Shown here piece by piece: positions 1-6,689 of a stretch of 64,000 nucleotides of DNA (position 1 is its first letter; each line of letters opens with the position of its first letter). The translations under genes and the position numbers were made by a program. Source of the stretch: Photobacterium angustum (GTDB lineage: Bacteria > Pseudomonadota > Gammaproteobacteria > Enterobacterales > Vibrionaceae); NCBI RefSeq assembly GCF_003026365.1, contig NZ_PYOM01000015.1:79625-143624 (forward strand), in the 5' to 3' direction. The notes under the pieces were generated by a model, which did not search any database, was not told the DNA's origin, and saw nothing but the letters and a program-made list of their open reading frames with translations.

Positions 1-253
1 TTGCTTTATCGTATTGATCGGCAATAACACCAGCAGAAGCTGAAAATAAAAAGAAAGGTAAAATAAATAGCCCAGCGGCAATATTAATCAGTAAATTTGC
101 ACTCAGTGGAAGGCTATCAACAGAAGCGTAAGCGATAAGGATTAATAATATATTTTTGTAAACATTATCATTAAATGCCCCAAGTGCCTGCGTTAAAAAA
201 TACGGTAAGAAACGCCGCTTGGTTAGAAGACTCGATTGGGGCTTTGTGGTCAT
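1..253 (-). CDS. MFS-type lysophospholipid transporter (LplT/Aas-like), N-terminal part only
   Basis: Only the first 84 codons lie in the window; the gene runs off the left edge. The visible N-terminus has a short basic cytoplasmic stretch followed by FLTQALGAFNDNVYKN and two hydrophobic segments. That is the usual opening of MFS proteins of the LplT type and of fused LplT-acyltransferase-AMP ligase proteins, which flip and re-acylate lysophospholipids at the inner membrane. Whether the acyltransferase part is present cannot be seen. It starts 17 bases after the stop of the TetR-type regulator on the same strand, so the two are probably co-transcribed. The family is fairly safe from the FNDN motif; the exact substrate is inference. 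Confidence 0.7.
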   Translation of the reverse strand, partial: MTTKPQSSLLTKRRFLPYFLTQALGAFNDNVYKNILLILIAYASVDSLPLSANLLINIAAGLFILPFFLFSASAGVIADQYDKA

Positions 254-270
254 TTACGCTATCTCTATTA

Positions 271-864
271 CTATTTCCACTTATTTAGATAAGTATTTAA
301 AAGATTATCAATAAGTGCTTTGCCGTCAACAGGCGTCGAGGTAAATAGCTTATCATCAACAGTCAGTAGTGTAATACCGTGAACACCAGCCCAAATAACA
401 CGGCTTGTTTCCAGTACTTCTTTTTTAGACATGTTACTGCTAACTTGACCAATCAATGACTCCAACATACCCGTCATGTTATTGATTCGATCTGATTGCC
501 ATTCTGGTAAATCTTCACCATTCATTGTGTGTTGGAAGATTAACTGCCAGCGGTATGGGTGGGCAATTGCAAAGTCGAGATAACAATAGGCAAGACTACG
601 AAGTGCCTGCTCTGGATTGGTTGCCCCAGTTAAACACGTCTGTGCTTCTTGAGATAATTCATCAAGTGTTTGGGCAACTGCGTGTAGTAACAGTAAATTA
701 TAGTTACCGAATACATTCACTAATGTACTTGGAACATAACCAATCATAGCGGCGACTTTACGTAAACTTAGCTCATGGTGAGGGTGCTCATTGAGAAAGT
801 TTTTTACCTGCTCCAGTGTCATGCTTACCAACTCTTCACGAGTATGGTCATTTCTTCTTGCCAT
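271..864 (-). CDS. TetR/AcrR-family transcriptional regulator
   Basis: This 197-residue protein has an N-terminal helix-turn-helix of TetR type (residues about 8-55; LSLRKVAAMIGYVPSTLVN is the recognition part) and a helical C-terminal ligand-binding half. The C-terminal half resembles the WHG-type subfamily. Such proteins repress an adjacent gene until a ligand binds. It lies directly upstream of the LplT/Aas-like transporter on the same strand, so that gene is the natural target together with its own promoter. A small inverted repeat about 60 bases upstream of the start could be its operator. The ligand is unknown; a fatty acid or lysolipid would suit the neighbour but is only a guess. Confidence 0.85.
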   Translation of the reverse strand: MARRNDHTREELVSMTLEQVKNFLNEHPHHELSLRKVAAMIGYVPSTLVNVFGNYNLLLLHAVAQTLDELSQEAQTCLTGATNPEQALRSLAYCYLDFAIAHPYRWQLIFQHTMNGEDLPEWQSDRINNMTGMLESLIGQVSSNMSKKEVLETSRVIWAGVHGITLLTVDDKLFTSTPVDGKALIDNLLNTYLNKWK

Positions 865-925
865 GGATATTACTCTTTGATGTGTTTGCTTATCGTATTT
901 TACAAAACTAACGTTTTTAATTATA

Positions 926-936
926 GAACAATGTTC
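926..936. promoter_or_regulatory. candidate TetR operator (GAAC-3-GTTC inverted repeat)
   Basis: GAACAATGTTC is an inverted repeat with four-base arms in the AT-rich region about 62 bases upstream of the TetR-type regulator start. Short palindromes of this kind near the own promoter are typical autoregulatory sites of TetR proteins. The assignment rests on position and symmetry only. Confidence 0.3.
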
Positions 937-988
937 AATACTGTTATTGTTATCTAATTGAAACCATACTTATTAGGAGTTCGATGTC

Positions 989-1016
989 AGAAATAAATTG
1001 TTACAAATTTATTTCT
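989..1016. repeat. perfect 11-bp inverted repeat, AT-rich hairpin
   Basis: AGAAATAAATT and its exact reverse complement are separated by six bases. It lies about 50 bases beyond the stop of the TM2 gene, in the gap before the TetR-type regulator. It lacks a GC-rich stem and a clear T-run, so it may be a weak terminator or an operator. Confidence 0.35.
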
Positions 1017-1066
1017 AAAGGTCAGAAATGATATCTTGTCACAACAAAAATCACCAACACTAAACG

Positions 1067-1471
1067 CTATACAGTTTTATTTTTGGTGTTTTCTAAAGAA
1101 ACTTGATCGTTTAACGTCCAAAAATCGATAAGAATACCTATTAGGAAGAAACCAAAGGTACAAAGATAAAGTATCCCAGTGATCCATTTACCCATGTACA
1201 TACGGTGGACGCCAAACACGCCAAGGAAAGTAAGCAGTAGCCAAGCGATATTATAATCAATTTCACCACTAGCAAAACGTAAGTCTGATTCTCTATTCAT
1301 TGATGGGATTAAGAACAAGTCAATCAACCAGCCAATACCGAATAGACCTAAGGTTAAAAACCAAATAGTCCCTGTTACAGGTTTGCCATAATAAAAGCGG
1401 TGAGCGCCCGTAAAGCCGAATATCCAGAGTAGATAACCAATGATTTTACTGTGCGTGTTATTATCTTGCAT
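1067..1471 (-). CDS. TM2 domain-containing membrane protein
   Basis: The protein has two related halves, each with a pair of hydrophobic segments and the TM2-like pattern G-x-H-R-x-Y-x-G-K. These are GAHRFYYGKPVTGTIWF near the N-terminus and GVHRMYMGKWITGILYL near the C-terminus. TM2 proteins are small inner-membrane proteins of unknown function, and a tandem arrangement occurs in marine gammaproteobacteria. I chose the ATG just before QDNNTHSKIIGYLLW because similarity to the family begins there. In-frame ATGs 12 and 102 bases further upstream (minus-strand positions 1483 and 1573) would add an unconserved N-terminus. None of the starts has a good ribosome binding site. It stands alone, with no operon partner visible. 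Confidence 0.75.
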   Translation of the reverse strand: MQDNNTHSKIIGYLLWIFGFTGAHRFYYGKPVTGTIWFLTLGLFGIGWLIDLFLIPSMNRESDLRFASGEIDYNIAWLLLTFLGVFGVHRMYMGKWITGILYLCTFGFFLIGILIDFWTLNDQVSLENTKNKTV

Positions 1472-1766
1472 ATAAATATCCATGTTAGTGTTGAAAATAT
1501 CGTAAGATATAAACAACAAAGACTTAACGTTTGATTGCTTATAAAAGACCACTTTTGATGGAGAAAGTGCCATAAAATGAAGAATATTTTTATAAGTCGT
1601 TTAAATAAAAAACAGTATACAAAAATATTTAGGTGCTGTATTTAAAAATGATGAAATTATCATCGCTAAATGTTAAAAAATGGTAACAATTTCGCGGCGG
1701 CTTTGAATTGACATTCTCCGTTATATGGCTACGATGCATACAGGACATGGATAAGGTACTTCAACA

Positions 1767-2642
1767 ATGATGAAACGCTTTTTTACCGTATTTGCTTTAG
1801 TGTTTGTGGTCGCATTGTCGACACCGCATGCTGAAGCAAAGAAATTCGGTGGTGGTAAGTCGTTTGGTAAAAGTTTTAAAACTGCGCCAATGAAAAAACA
1901 ACAGCCACAACAAACAGATACTATTCGTAAACAAAATTCACCTGCGTCATCGAGCAAGAAAGGCTTAATGGGCGGCCTATTAGGTGGCTTACTTGCTGGT
2001 GGCTTACTTGCTGCTTTCTTTGGTGGTTCATTTGATGGTATCCAGTTTATGGATATTCTCATTATTGGTGTGATTGCATTTGTATTGTTTAAATTATTTA
2101 AAGCAATGCGTGCGAACAAAGGCACTCCGATGGGGCATCGTGAATCTTATGCAGGAAACTCTCCTCGACAGCAGCCACAACAAGCACAACAGCAATACCG
2201 TCAAGCTTCAGGTTCGCAGTCTCAACCACAAAATGGTGGTTTTGAGTCAACCGATAGTGATGTGCCATTTAATTTGCCGCCTAACTTTAATATGAATGCA
2301 TTTTTAAGTGGTTCTCGTGATCACTATCGTATTATTCAAGGCGCATGGAACCATAACGAATTAGCGAAAATCAAAGAATACGTATCACCTGCGTTATTTG
2401 CTGATTTACAAGCTGAACGTGCCAAACTTTCAGGTGAGCAACATACTGAAGTAATGTACGTTGATGCAGAACTTGTACGTGCAGACTATGACGCGAATTC
2501 TGCACAGCTAAGTATTAAGTTCTCTGGTCGTTATAAAGATACCCAAGAAGGGATTGAAGAAGATATTAATGATGTATGGCATTTAGAGCGAGATTTAAAA
2601 ACGCCGAATGCACCATGGTTAATTGTTGGTATTCAAGCTTAA
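1767..2642 (+). CDS. Tim44-like domain protein with signal peptide
   Basis: This 291-residue protein has a clear signal peptide (VFALVFVVALSTPHAEA, about residues 8-24). A Gly/Lys- and Gln-rich linker and a glycine-rich hydrophobic stretch plus transmembrane segment (about 70-115) follow, then a second Gln-rich linker. The C-terminal domain of about 120 residues begins near FNMNAFLSGSRDHYRIIQ and matches the Tim44/MRPL45-like (NTF2-fold) domain. Bacterial members of this family are inner-membrane proteins of unknown role. A second ATG follows the first directly, so the start is uncertain by one codon. The gene is monocistronic and ends in a strong terminator. Confidence 0.8.
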   Translation: MMKRFFTVFALVFVVALSTPHAEAKKFGGGKSFGKSFKTAPMKKQQPQQTDTIRKQNSPASSSKKGLMGGLLGGLLAGGLLAAFFGGSFDGIQFMDILIIGVIAFVLFKLFKAMRANKGTPMGHRESYAGNSPRQQPQQAQQQYRQASGSQSQPQNGGFESTDSDVPFNLPPNFNMNAFLSGSRDHYRIIQGAWNHNELAKIKEYVSPALFADLQAERAKLSGEQHTEVMYVDAELVRADYDANSAQLSIKFSGRYKDTQEGIEEDINDVWHLERDLKTPNAPWLIVGIQA

Positions 2643-2646
2643 TTTT

Positions 2647-2674
2647 AAAAGCCGCTTTAATTAGCGGCTTTTTT
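2647..2674 (+). terminator. rho-independent terminator of the Tim44-like gene
   Basis: A ten-base-pair stem (AAAAGCCGCT / AGCGGCTTTT) with a six-base loop and a T-run begins a few bases after the stop codon. Confidence 0.9.
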
Positions 2675-2894
2675 ATATCTCTCAACAGGTTAGGGTGTTT
2701 TTTGTACAGTTGTAAATATCTGAAAAAAGAGTTCTAAAATTATGAGCGTGATCGCGTTTCACTGATATAAAGATCGTAAGATGTTGATCTTGGCACCTAG
2801 TTTTATCACCAGTAACCGCTAGTATTAAATCATGATATTAAATAGGTCAGTCGTTAGACATTGAGATCTAAATAGAGACTAATAAGAGGTCGTT

Positions 2895-3140
2895 ATGCCA
2901 TACACTCAAGATATTGTTGAAGAAATGAATCTATTAGTGAAATTCCCTATTCACAGCAACATGGAAGGGGTAAAAGTTCATAGTGATGCAAATCCAGCAT
3001 TGGTTTCAGCTGCTCAACGTTTATATGCGAAAGGATTGGTTACTCAACTTGATGGTGGTTATTTAACACATACTGGGCATCAGGTGGCGGAAAACGCAAA
3101 AATTGCGTTACGTATTCTGACGGGGAAAACGACAGAATAA
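2895..3140 (+). CDS. TIGR02647 family protein
   Basis: This small 81-residue soluble protein starts MPYTQDIVEEMNLLVKFP and contains HSDANPALVSAAQRLYAKGL and a C-terminal LTHTGHQVAENA section. This matches the TIGR02647 family of conserved small proteins of Vibrionaceae, Pseudomonas and relatives. Its function is not established. The spacing of helices and the short turn LDGGYLTHTG resemble a compact winged-helix-like fold, but that is my impression only. The ribosome binding site AAGAGG sits about eight bases before the ATG. No cofactor or catalytic residues are apparent. It stands alone between the Tim44-like gene and a convergent cysteine-cluster gene. Confidence 0.75.
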   Translation: MPYTQDIVEEMNLLVKFPIHSNMEGVKVHSDANPALVSAAQRLYAKGLVTQLDGGYLTHTGHQVAENAKIALRILTGKTTE

Positions 3141-3166
3141 CGCAGTCGCAAGATAAGGAGCATTGA

Positions 3167-3415
3167 TTAAGTCATTTGCTCTAATTCTGTAATTATCGTT
3201 AAAGCTTGCTCATTGGTTTTTCCACAAATATCAGGGCAAGCTTTAAAATGGTGGCATACAGCAGGGCGCTCGGCTTTGCCAAAAAGTTTACATAAATTCT
3301 GCTCATTGAGTTGAACGCATGGTACACCTGCAGGTTTGCCGTTGGGCATTCCTGGTATGCTTGATGAGATACTTGGGGCTATACAGCAGGCACCACAGCC
3401 AAGACGACATTCCAT
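3167..3415 (-). CDS. YkgJ-family cysteine cluster protein
   Basis: This 82-residue protein has eight cysteines, six of them in the pattern C-R-L-G-C-G-A-C-C near the N-terminus, VPCVQL in the middle, and the C-terminal VCHHFKACPDICG. The pattern is that of the YkgJ/UPF0153 family, which is thought to bind zinc or an iron-sulfur cluster; no function is established. I start at the ATG; a TTG one codon earlier is also in frame. A purine-rich GAAGAGAG precedes it. The gene converges on the TIGR02647-type gene with only a short gap. Another cysteine-cluster protein (YcgN family) is the next gene downstream in the window, transcribed the other way. Confidence 0.85.
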   Translation of the reverse strand: MECRLGCGACCIAPSISSSIPGMPNGKPAGVPCVQLNEQNLCKLFGKAERPAVCHHFKACPDICGKTNEQALTIITELEQMT

Positions 3416-3681
3416 CAATCACTCTCTTCATTGTTTAAATTGGCTGCGCAAATTATCACTCCTTATTCATAAGATCAAAATTAAAGATCTATTTCAGTGT
3501 TATATTTATTTTATTACCCATAAATAATAATAGCTCTCATTTCGATGCTGTTGTTGATTAATAGGTAATTTGAATTTGCAGTTTACCGTCAGGGTCGCTA
3601 TAAACACCGCGCTATAATAAAATAGTAAATGGTAATTTAGCGCTGTTCTAAAGCGCATAACGTGAATTTGGTGTAGGTATC

Positions 3682-4128
3682 ATGACGCATTTTTGGCAAG
3701 AAAAAGACTTAGCAACAATGACCGATCAGGAGTGGGAATCACTTTGTGACGGTTGTGGTAAGTGCTGTCTGCATAAGCTTATTGATGATGATACAGATGA
3801 TATCTATTACACCAATGTGGCATGTAGTTTATTAGATAATAAAACATGCTCTTGTAAAGATTATCCTAATCGTTTTGAATCTGGAGAAGAATGCCTAAAG
3901 CTGACTCGTGATCGCATAGATGAGTTTGTTTGGCTTCCTGAAACGTGTGCATACCGTTTATTAGCAGAAGGAAAGTCATTACCTGAGTGGCATCCATTAC
4001 TTACTGGTTCAAAAGAAGCGATGCATAAAGCTAATGAATCGGTACGCGATAAGATTGTGTACGAAATTGATGTGATCGATTGGGAAGATCACATCCAAAA
4101 CTTACCTGAATGGGCTAAAAAAAGATAA
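3682..4128 (+). CDS. ycgN: YcgN-family cysteine cluster protein (UPF0260)
   Basis: This 148-residue protein begins [21 protein letters not shown], then has [12 protein letters not shown], a [17 protein letters not shown] block and ETCAYRLL, and ends [11 protein letters not shown]. Length and cysteine spacing match the UPF0260/YcgN family of E. coli (about 150 residues), probably a metal- or iron-sulfur-binding protein of unknown function. The TAA stop codon is the first three bases of a 24-bp repeat that marks the left edge of the genomic island. The native terminator of this gene appears to have been split by the insertion (see the repeat features and findings). Confidence 0.9.
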   Translation: MTHFWQEKDLATMTDQEWESLCDGCGKCCLHKLIDDDTDDIYYTNVACSLLDNKTCSCKDYPNRFESGEECLKLTRDRIDEFVWLPETCAYRLLAEGKSLPEWHPLLTGSKEAMHKANESVRDKIVYEIDVIDWEDHIQNLPEWAKKR

Positions 4129-4149
4129 ATAACTTTTAAAGTTGAGAAT
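4126..4149 (+). repeat. left attachment-like site of the island (copy 1 of a 24-bp repeat)
   Basis: TAAATAACTTTTAAAGTTGA plus four more bases matches 22 of 24 positions with the copy at 6622-6645. The core AACTTTTAAAGTT (4131-4143) is itself a palindrome with six-base arms, the layout expected for a tyrosine recombinase core site. Its 3' part GTTGAGAATTT (4141-4151) recurs directly at 17193-17203, and AAAGTTGAGAATT (4138-4150) recurs inverted at 17212-17224. It begins in the stop codon of ycgN. Confidence 0.65.
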
Positions 4150-4204
4150 TTTTTAGTGATTCATATATAACATCCTGACTCACGATTGCTCAATACAGAT
4201 CAAG

Positions 4205-4249
4205 AATGCCGCCACTAATGCATACCATTGCAACAGTGGCGGCATTTTT
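4205..4249 (+). terminator. hairpin terminator with 12-bp stem
   Basis: AATGCCGCCACT pairs with AGTGGCGGCATT across an 18-base loop and is followed by five T. It lies within the island about 75 bases beyond the ycgN stop. It may stop read-through from ycgN, or it may be left from a gene lost at the island edge. Confidence 0.75.
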
Positions 4250-4501
4250 ATTGGCTCAATTTCGGTGAAGGTACTTGCCAGCCATACCCATAGTTCACCA
4301 GAGACAAGTCCCCCAACATCAAAGCCAATCCAAAGCGGTATCATTCATCTAAAGGCATGGCACAGCATCCACTGGACTGAAAAAACGGTTAGGCCCGATT
4401 ACACGATAGTATTTATTAACGTTAAGCATTATTAACTTACTGTTATATAATTAGTTGTTTGTTTTTAAATGTTCCTATTTAAGTTTGGGAGTTATGTATA
4501 A
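4250..4501. other. non-coding stretch at the left end of the island
   Basis: I see no convincing gene here. A 54-codon minus-strand frame (4180-4344) overlaps the terminator hairpin and is probably chance. The last 80 bases are AT-rich (AGCATTATTAACTTACTG, TATATAATTAG) and probably hold the promoter of the HNH-like gene. Confidence 0.5.
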
Positions 4502-5320
4502 ATGGGAAGGCCTTCAGAGCGTCATTATCATACAAAAATAAAAGATGGCTATTGTGTTATCTGTGGTGAGTTTGGTCGGTTATCTCAAGATCATGTTCCA
4601 CCGAAAGGGGCTATAACGATAACTAAAGTAGAGCAAAAGCATATAATGGAAGCAATGGGAGCGAATGCAAATTCTATCGATGGGGTTCGCTCGCCAAATG
4701 GGAGTAAATTTAAAACTATTTGCAAAAAATGTAACAATGAAAGGCTTGGTGCAAATGATGGAGAGGTTGCAAGAGTTCATAAAGAGTTAACTGCGAAGAT
4801 TAAAACATATTTCGATACCTTGGCTAGCCCTTATCCTATTATCTCGGTTCATCTCGATTCATTAAAATATGTCAGAGCAATGATTGGGCATATTTTAGCT
4901 GCGACTTCTGTTGATGAGTGTAAACAACCCCTTCAAGAGTCTCCATACTTTAGACCGTTAGAAATGTTTGTTTTAGGTGATGATGGAGCATTGGATGATA
5001 CACATGATATATACTATTGGTTCTATCCTCACAATCGGCATTTAAGTGCGAAATATGTACAAATGTATAATAAGGGGCATTCGACTGGATTAAGTCTTTT
5101 ATCATTTTTTCCTATCGCGTTTTTAGTGACCCCTAAAGGACAAGGTATATACCCTGCTCAAGCGAATAAACTTAAAATAGGTGATGATAGATTATATTTA
5201 AATTTATCTTCAGTGAATGTGGAGTTTGCAGAATTTCCTTTTTCAACGCTAAGGGGAGACCAATTCCGCATGTGTGCCAGTAAGCAAACAATAATTAGTT
5301 ACCCTATAAAAAATACGTAA
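4502..5320 (+). CDS. HNH-like zinc-finger protein of unknown function
   Basis: This 272-residue protein has an N-terminal treble-clef-like metal site: CVICG (C18, C21), then QDHVPPKG (D30, H31), then CKKCNN (C74, C77, N78). The order Cys-pair, DH, Cys-pair with following Asn is that of HNH endonucleases, which nick or cut DNA. The remaining 190 residues match nothing I recognise and lack obvious membrane segments; FYPHNRHLSAKYVQMY and FFPIAFLVTPKGQG are the most distinctive parts. The second catalytic His of a full HNH motif is not obvious, so it may bind rather than cut nucleic acid. It stands alone with its own terminator, at the left end of the island. A defence or anti-plasmid role is possible but unproven. 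Confidence 0.6.
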   Translation: MGRPSERHYHTKIKDGYCVICGEFGRLSQDHVPPKGAITITKVEQKHIMEAMGANANSIDGVRSPNGSKFKTICKKCNNERLGANDGEVARVHKELTAKIKTYFDTLASPYPIISVHLDSLKYVRAMIGHILAATSVDECKQPLQESPYFRPLEMFVLGDDGALDDTHDIYYWFYPHNRHLSAKYVQMYNKGHSTGLSLLSFFPIAFLVTPKGQGIYPAQANKLKIGDDRLYLNLSSVNVEFAEFPFSTLRGDQFRMCASKQTIISYPIKNT

Positions 5321-5337
5321 AGAAATTTATCGGATAG

Positions 5338-5361
5338 GCATCCATGAGGGTGCTTTTTTTT
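5338..5361 (+). terminator. terminator of the HNH-like gene
   Basis: A six-base-pair stem (GCATCC / GGGTGC, one G-U pair) with an ATGA loop is followed by eight T. It begins 18 bases after the stop. Confidence 0.8.
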
Positions 5362-5773
5362 ATCTGCTACTTAATACATCAAACATTTCAACGTAACGCA
5401 CTCGAAAGTCACACAGAAATGAAAAGGTCACGGAAACCTCACTCCTCCTCTCCTGAGAGCTACATTTAAAAAATATTTCAGTTTTGGTTTTCTGCATTTT
5501 TAAACGATCAATGATCACGCCTAAATAGTGCAACGCCTTATGGTTGGTGGGTTGTGACGATTAGTAATTGTAAGGGGGGGCGGTGTTTTCGTTGCGATTT
5601 TTATCAATTTAATGCTCTCGTTAATGTAAAAGCATCGAAAGGAAACACCAGTAATGGCAAGGCTTGCAGCGGTATTTGCTTAAAAGGATAAACTGAAATG
5701 AAACAAGTAGTTGCTAGGTGTTGATAGTAACGATATAAAGTGATGGATTTTTACTCTTACTAACCAAGTTCAG
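5362..5773. other. non-coding stretch between the two left-hand island genes
   Basis: No gene is supported. The stretch contains a run of G (around 5573-5580) and a partial inverted repeat GGTGTTT (5582-5588) / AAACACC (5643-5649). Only very short reading frames occur, such as one starting at ATGGCAAGGCTTGCAGC. It could be remnant sequence or hold a small RNA; nothing decides this. Confidence 0.4.
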
Positions 5774-5779
5774 GTGTTT

Positions 5780-6526
5780 ATGGAAGCTCAAACAATTATT
5801 TCATTCTTAGCTGGTCTTATTGGTGCAGGTATTGGCGCATATGCAGTTTCATATTTTAAAGTATCTGCGCAAGTTACAGCGCAAACAAATCATATTAAAG
5901 AAATATTAGATCAAAAATATCTTATGAAAAATCAAGAAGAGTTAGCAAAGATTGATACTGTAACAAATAAAATTGATGAAATATTAGAGCAACAAAGAGC
6001 GATAACATCTATTAACGAAGCAGCAAAAATTGACGTATTAACTGCTAAAATGGATCAGGTTGTAGAACAGCAGAAAAATATTACAACGACAACAGAAACT
6101 ATTAAATCTAATGTTGATATTGATAATTGGAGAAAAAAAGAAAATCAAATTTTATGTAGAGAAAAGATAGAGTTACTTTACTCTAAATTTTCAGAGTACT
6201 TTTTAGAGTGCAAGATAATGCTTAGCCCAATTACTGATTCAACAACAATTGAGCATAAGAAAGAAGCAAGTAAGAAAGTTTTCTTACTATGTGATGAAGT
6301 GAATATGATCTCTAATTTGTACTTTCGTTCAAACTCTGAACTCATGAGACTAAAGGAAATATTCAATTGGAAAATGTCTGCTTCAATGCATCTGTTTAAA
6401 AAATATTCAGAATTTGGGCTTAATGTTCCAATTGATGAATATAACTCCGTTGTGGATGAATCTTTGCAAATAGCACATGAAATAAAAGTTTTGTTGAGTG
6501 ACACTATGGCAAGAGAACTTGATTAA
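5780..6526 (+). CDS. membrane-anchored coiled-coil protein of unknown function
   Basis: This protein of about 248 residues has one N-terminal transmembrane helix (IISFLAGLIGAGIGAYAVSYF, residues about 5-25). A long coiled coil follows (about 35-115), in which the unit KIDxxxxKxDxxxEQQxxIT occurs twice. The C-terminal half is helical and soluble (about 115-248). I recognise no catalytic motif. The start is the ATG; a GTG two codons earlier is also in frame. It is the second orphan gene between the two copies of the 24-bp repeat. Small anchored coiled-coil proteins are common in defence islands, often as sensors or effectors, but this one has no partner next to it. Its function is unknown. Confidence 0.6.
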   Translation: MEAQTIISFLAGLIGAGIGAYAVSYFKVSAQVTAQTNHIKEILDQKYLMKNQEELAKIDTVTNKIDEILEQQRAITSINEAAKIDVLTAKMDQVVEQQKNITTTTETIKSNVDIDNWRKKENQILCREKIELLYSKFSEYFLECKIMLSPITDSTTIEHKKEASKKVFLLCDEVNMISNLYFRSNSELMRLKEIFNWKMSASMHLFKKYSEFGLNVPIDEYNSVVDESLQIAHEIKVLLSDTMARELD

Positions 6527-6576
6527 GATAAAGGTATTTATTGTATTTGAGAGTACATTCAATGGTCACTACTTTT

Positions 6577-6598
6577 TGCCGCCACAGGCGGCATTTTT
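6577..6598 (+). terminator. terminator of the membrane coiled-coil gene
   Basis: A seven-base-pair GC-rich stem (TGCCGCC / GGCGGCA) with a three-base loop is followed by five T. The stem resembles the 4205-4249 hairpin. Confidence 0.85.
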
Positions 6599-6621
6599 GA
6601 TTGCAAAAACGAACACCCTCA

Positions 6622-6645
6622 TAAATAACTTTTCAAGTTGAAAAT
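6622..6645 (+). repeat. internal attachment-like site (copy 2 of the 24-bp repeat)
   Basis: This copy is 22/24 identical to copy 1 at the left edge, with the palindromic core AACTTTTCAAGTT (6627-6639, five-base arms). It ends 44 bases before the integrase start. It may be the left end of the recombinase-bearing element, a recombinase binding site, or the junction of two tandem insertions. Confidence 0.6.
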
Positions 6646-6689
6646 AAAATATATACTGTTTTTATATACAGTTTTTCTGCGGGGTGTGT

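Noticed and set aside
4180..4344. A 54-codon minus-strand frame with two hydrophobic stretches at the left end of the island
   Set aside because: It runs through the strong terminator hairpin at 4205-4249, has no ribosome site and matches nothing known; probably chance.
5530..5660. GCAACG/CGTTGC and GGTGTTT/AAACACC inverted pairs that first suggested an integron attC site or small RNA
   Set aside because: The spacing and the required R-box sequences of attC do not fit, and there is no promoter or terminator to support an RNA gene.
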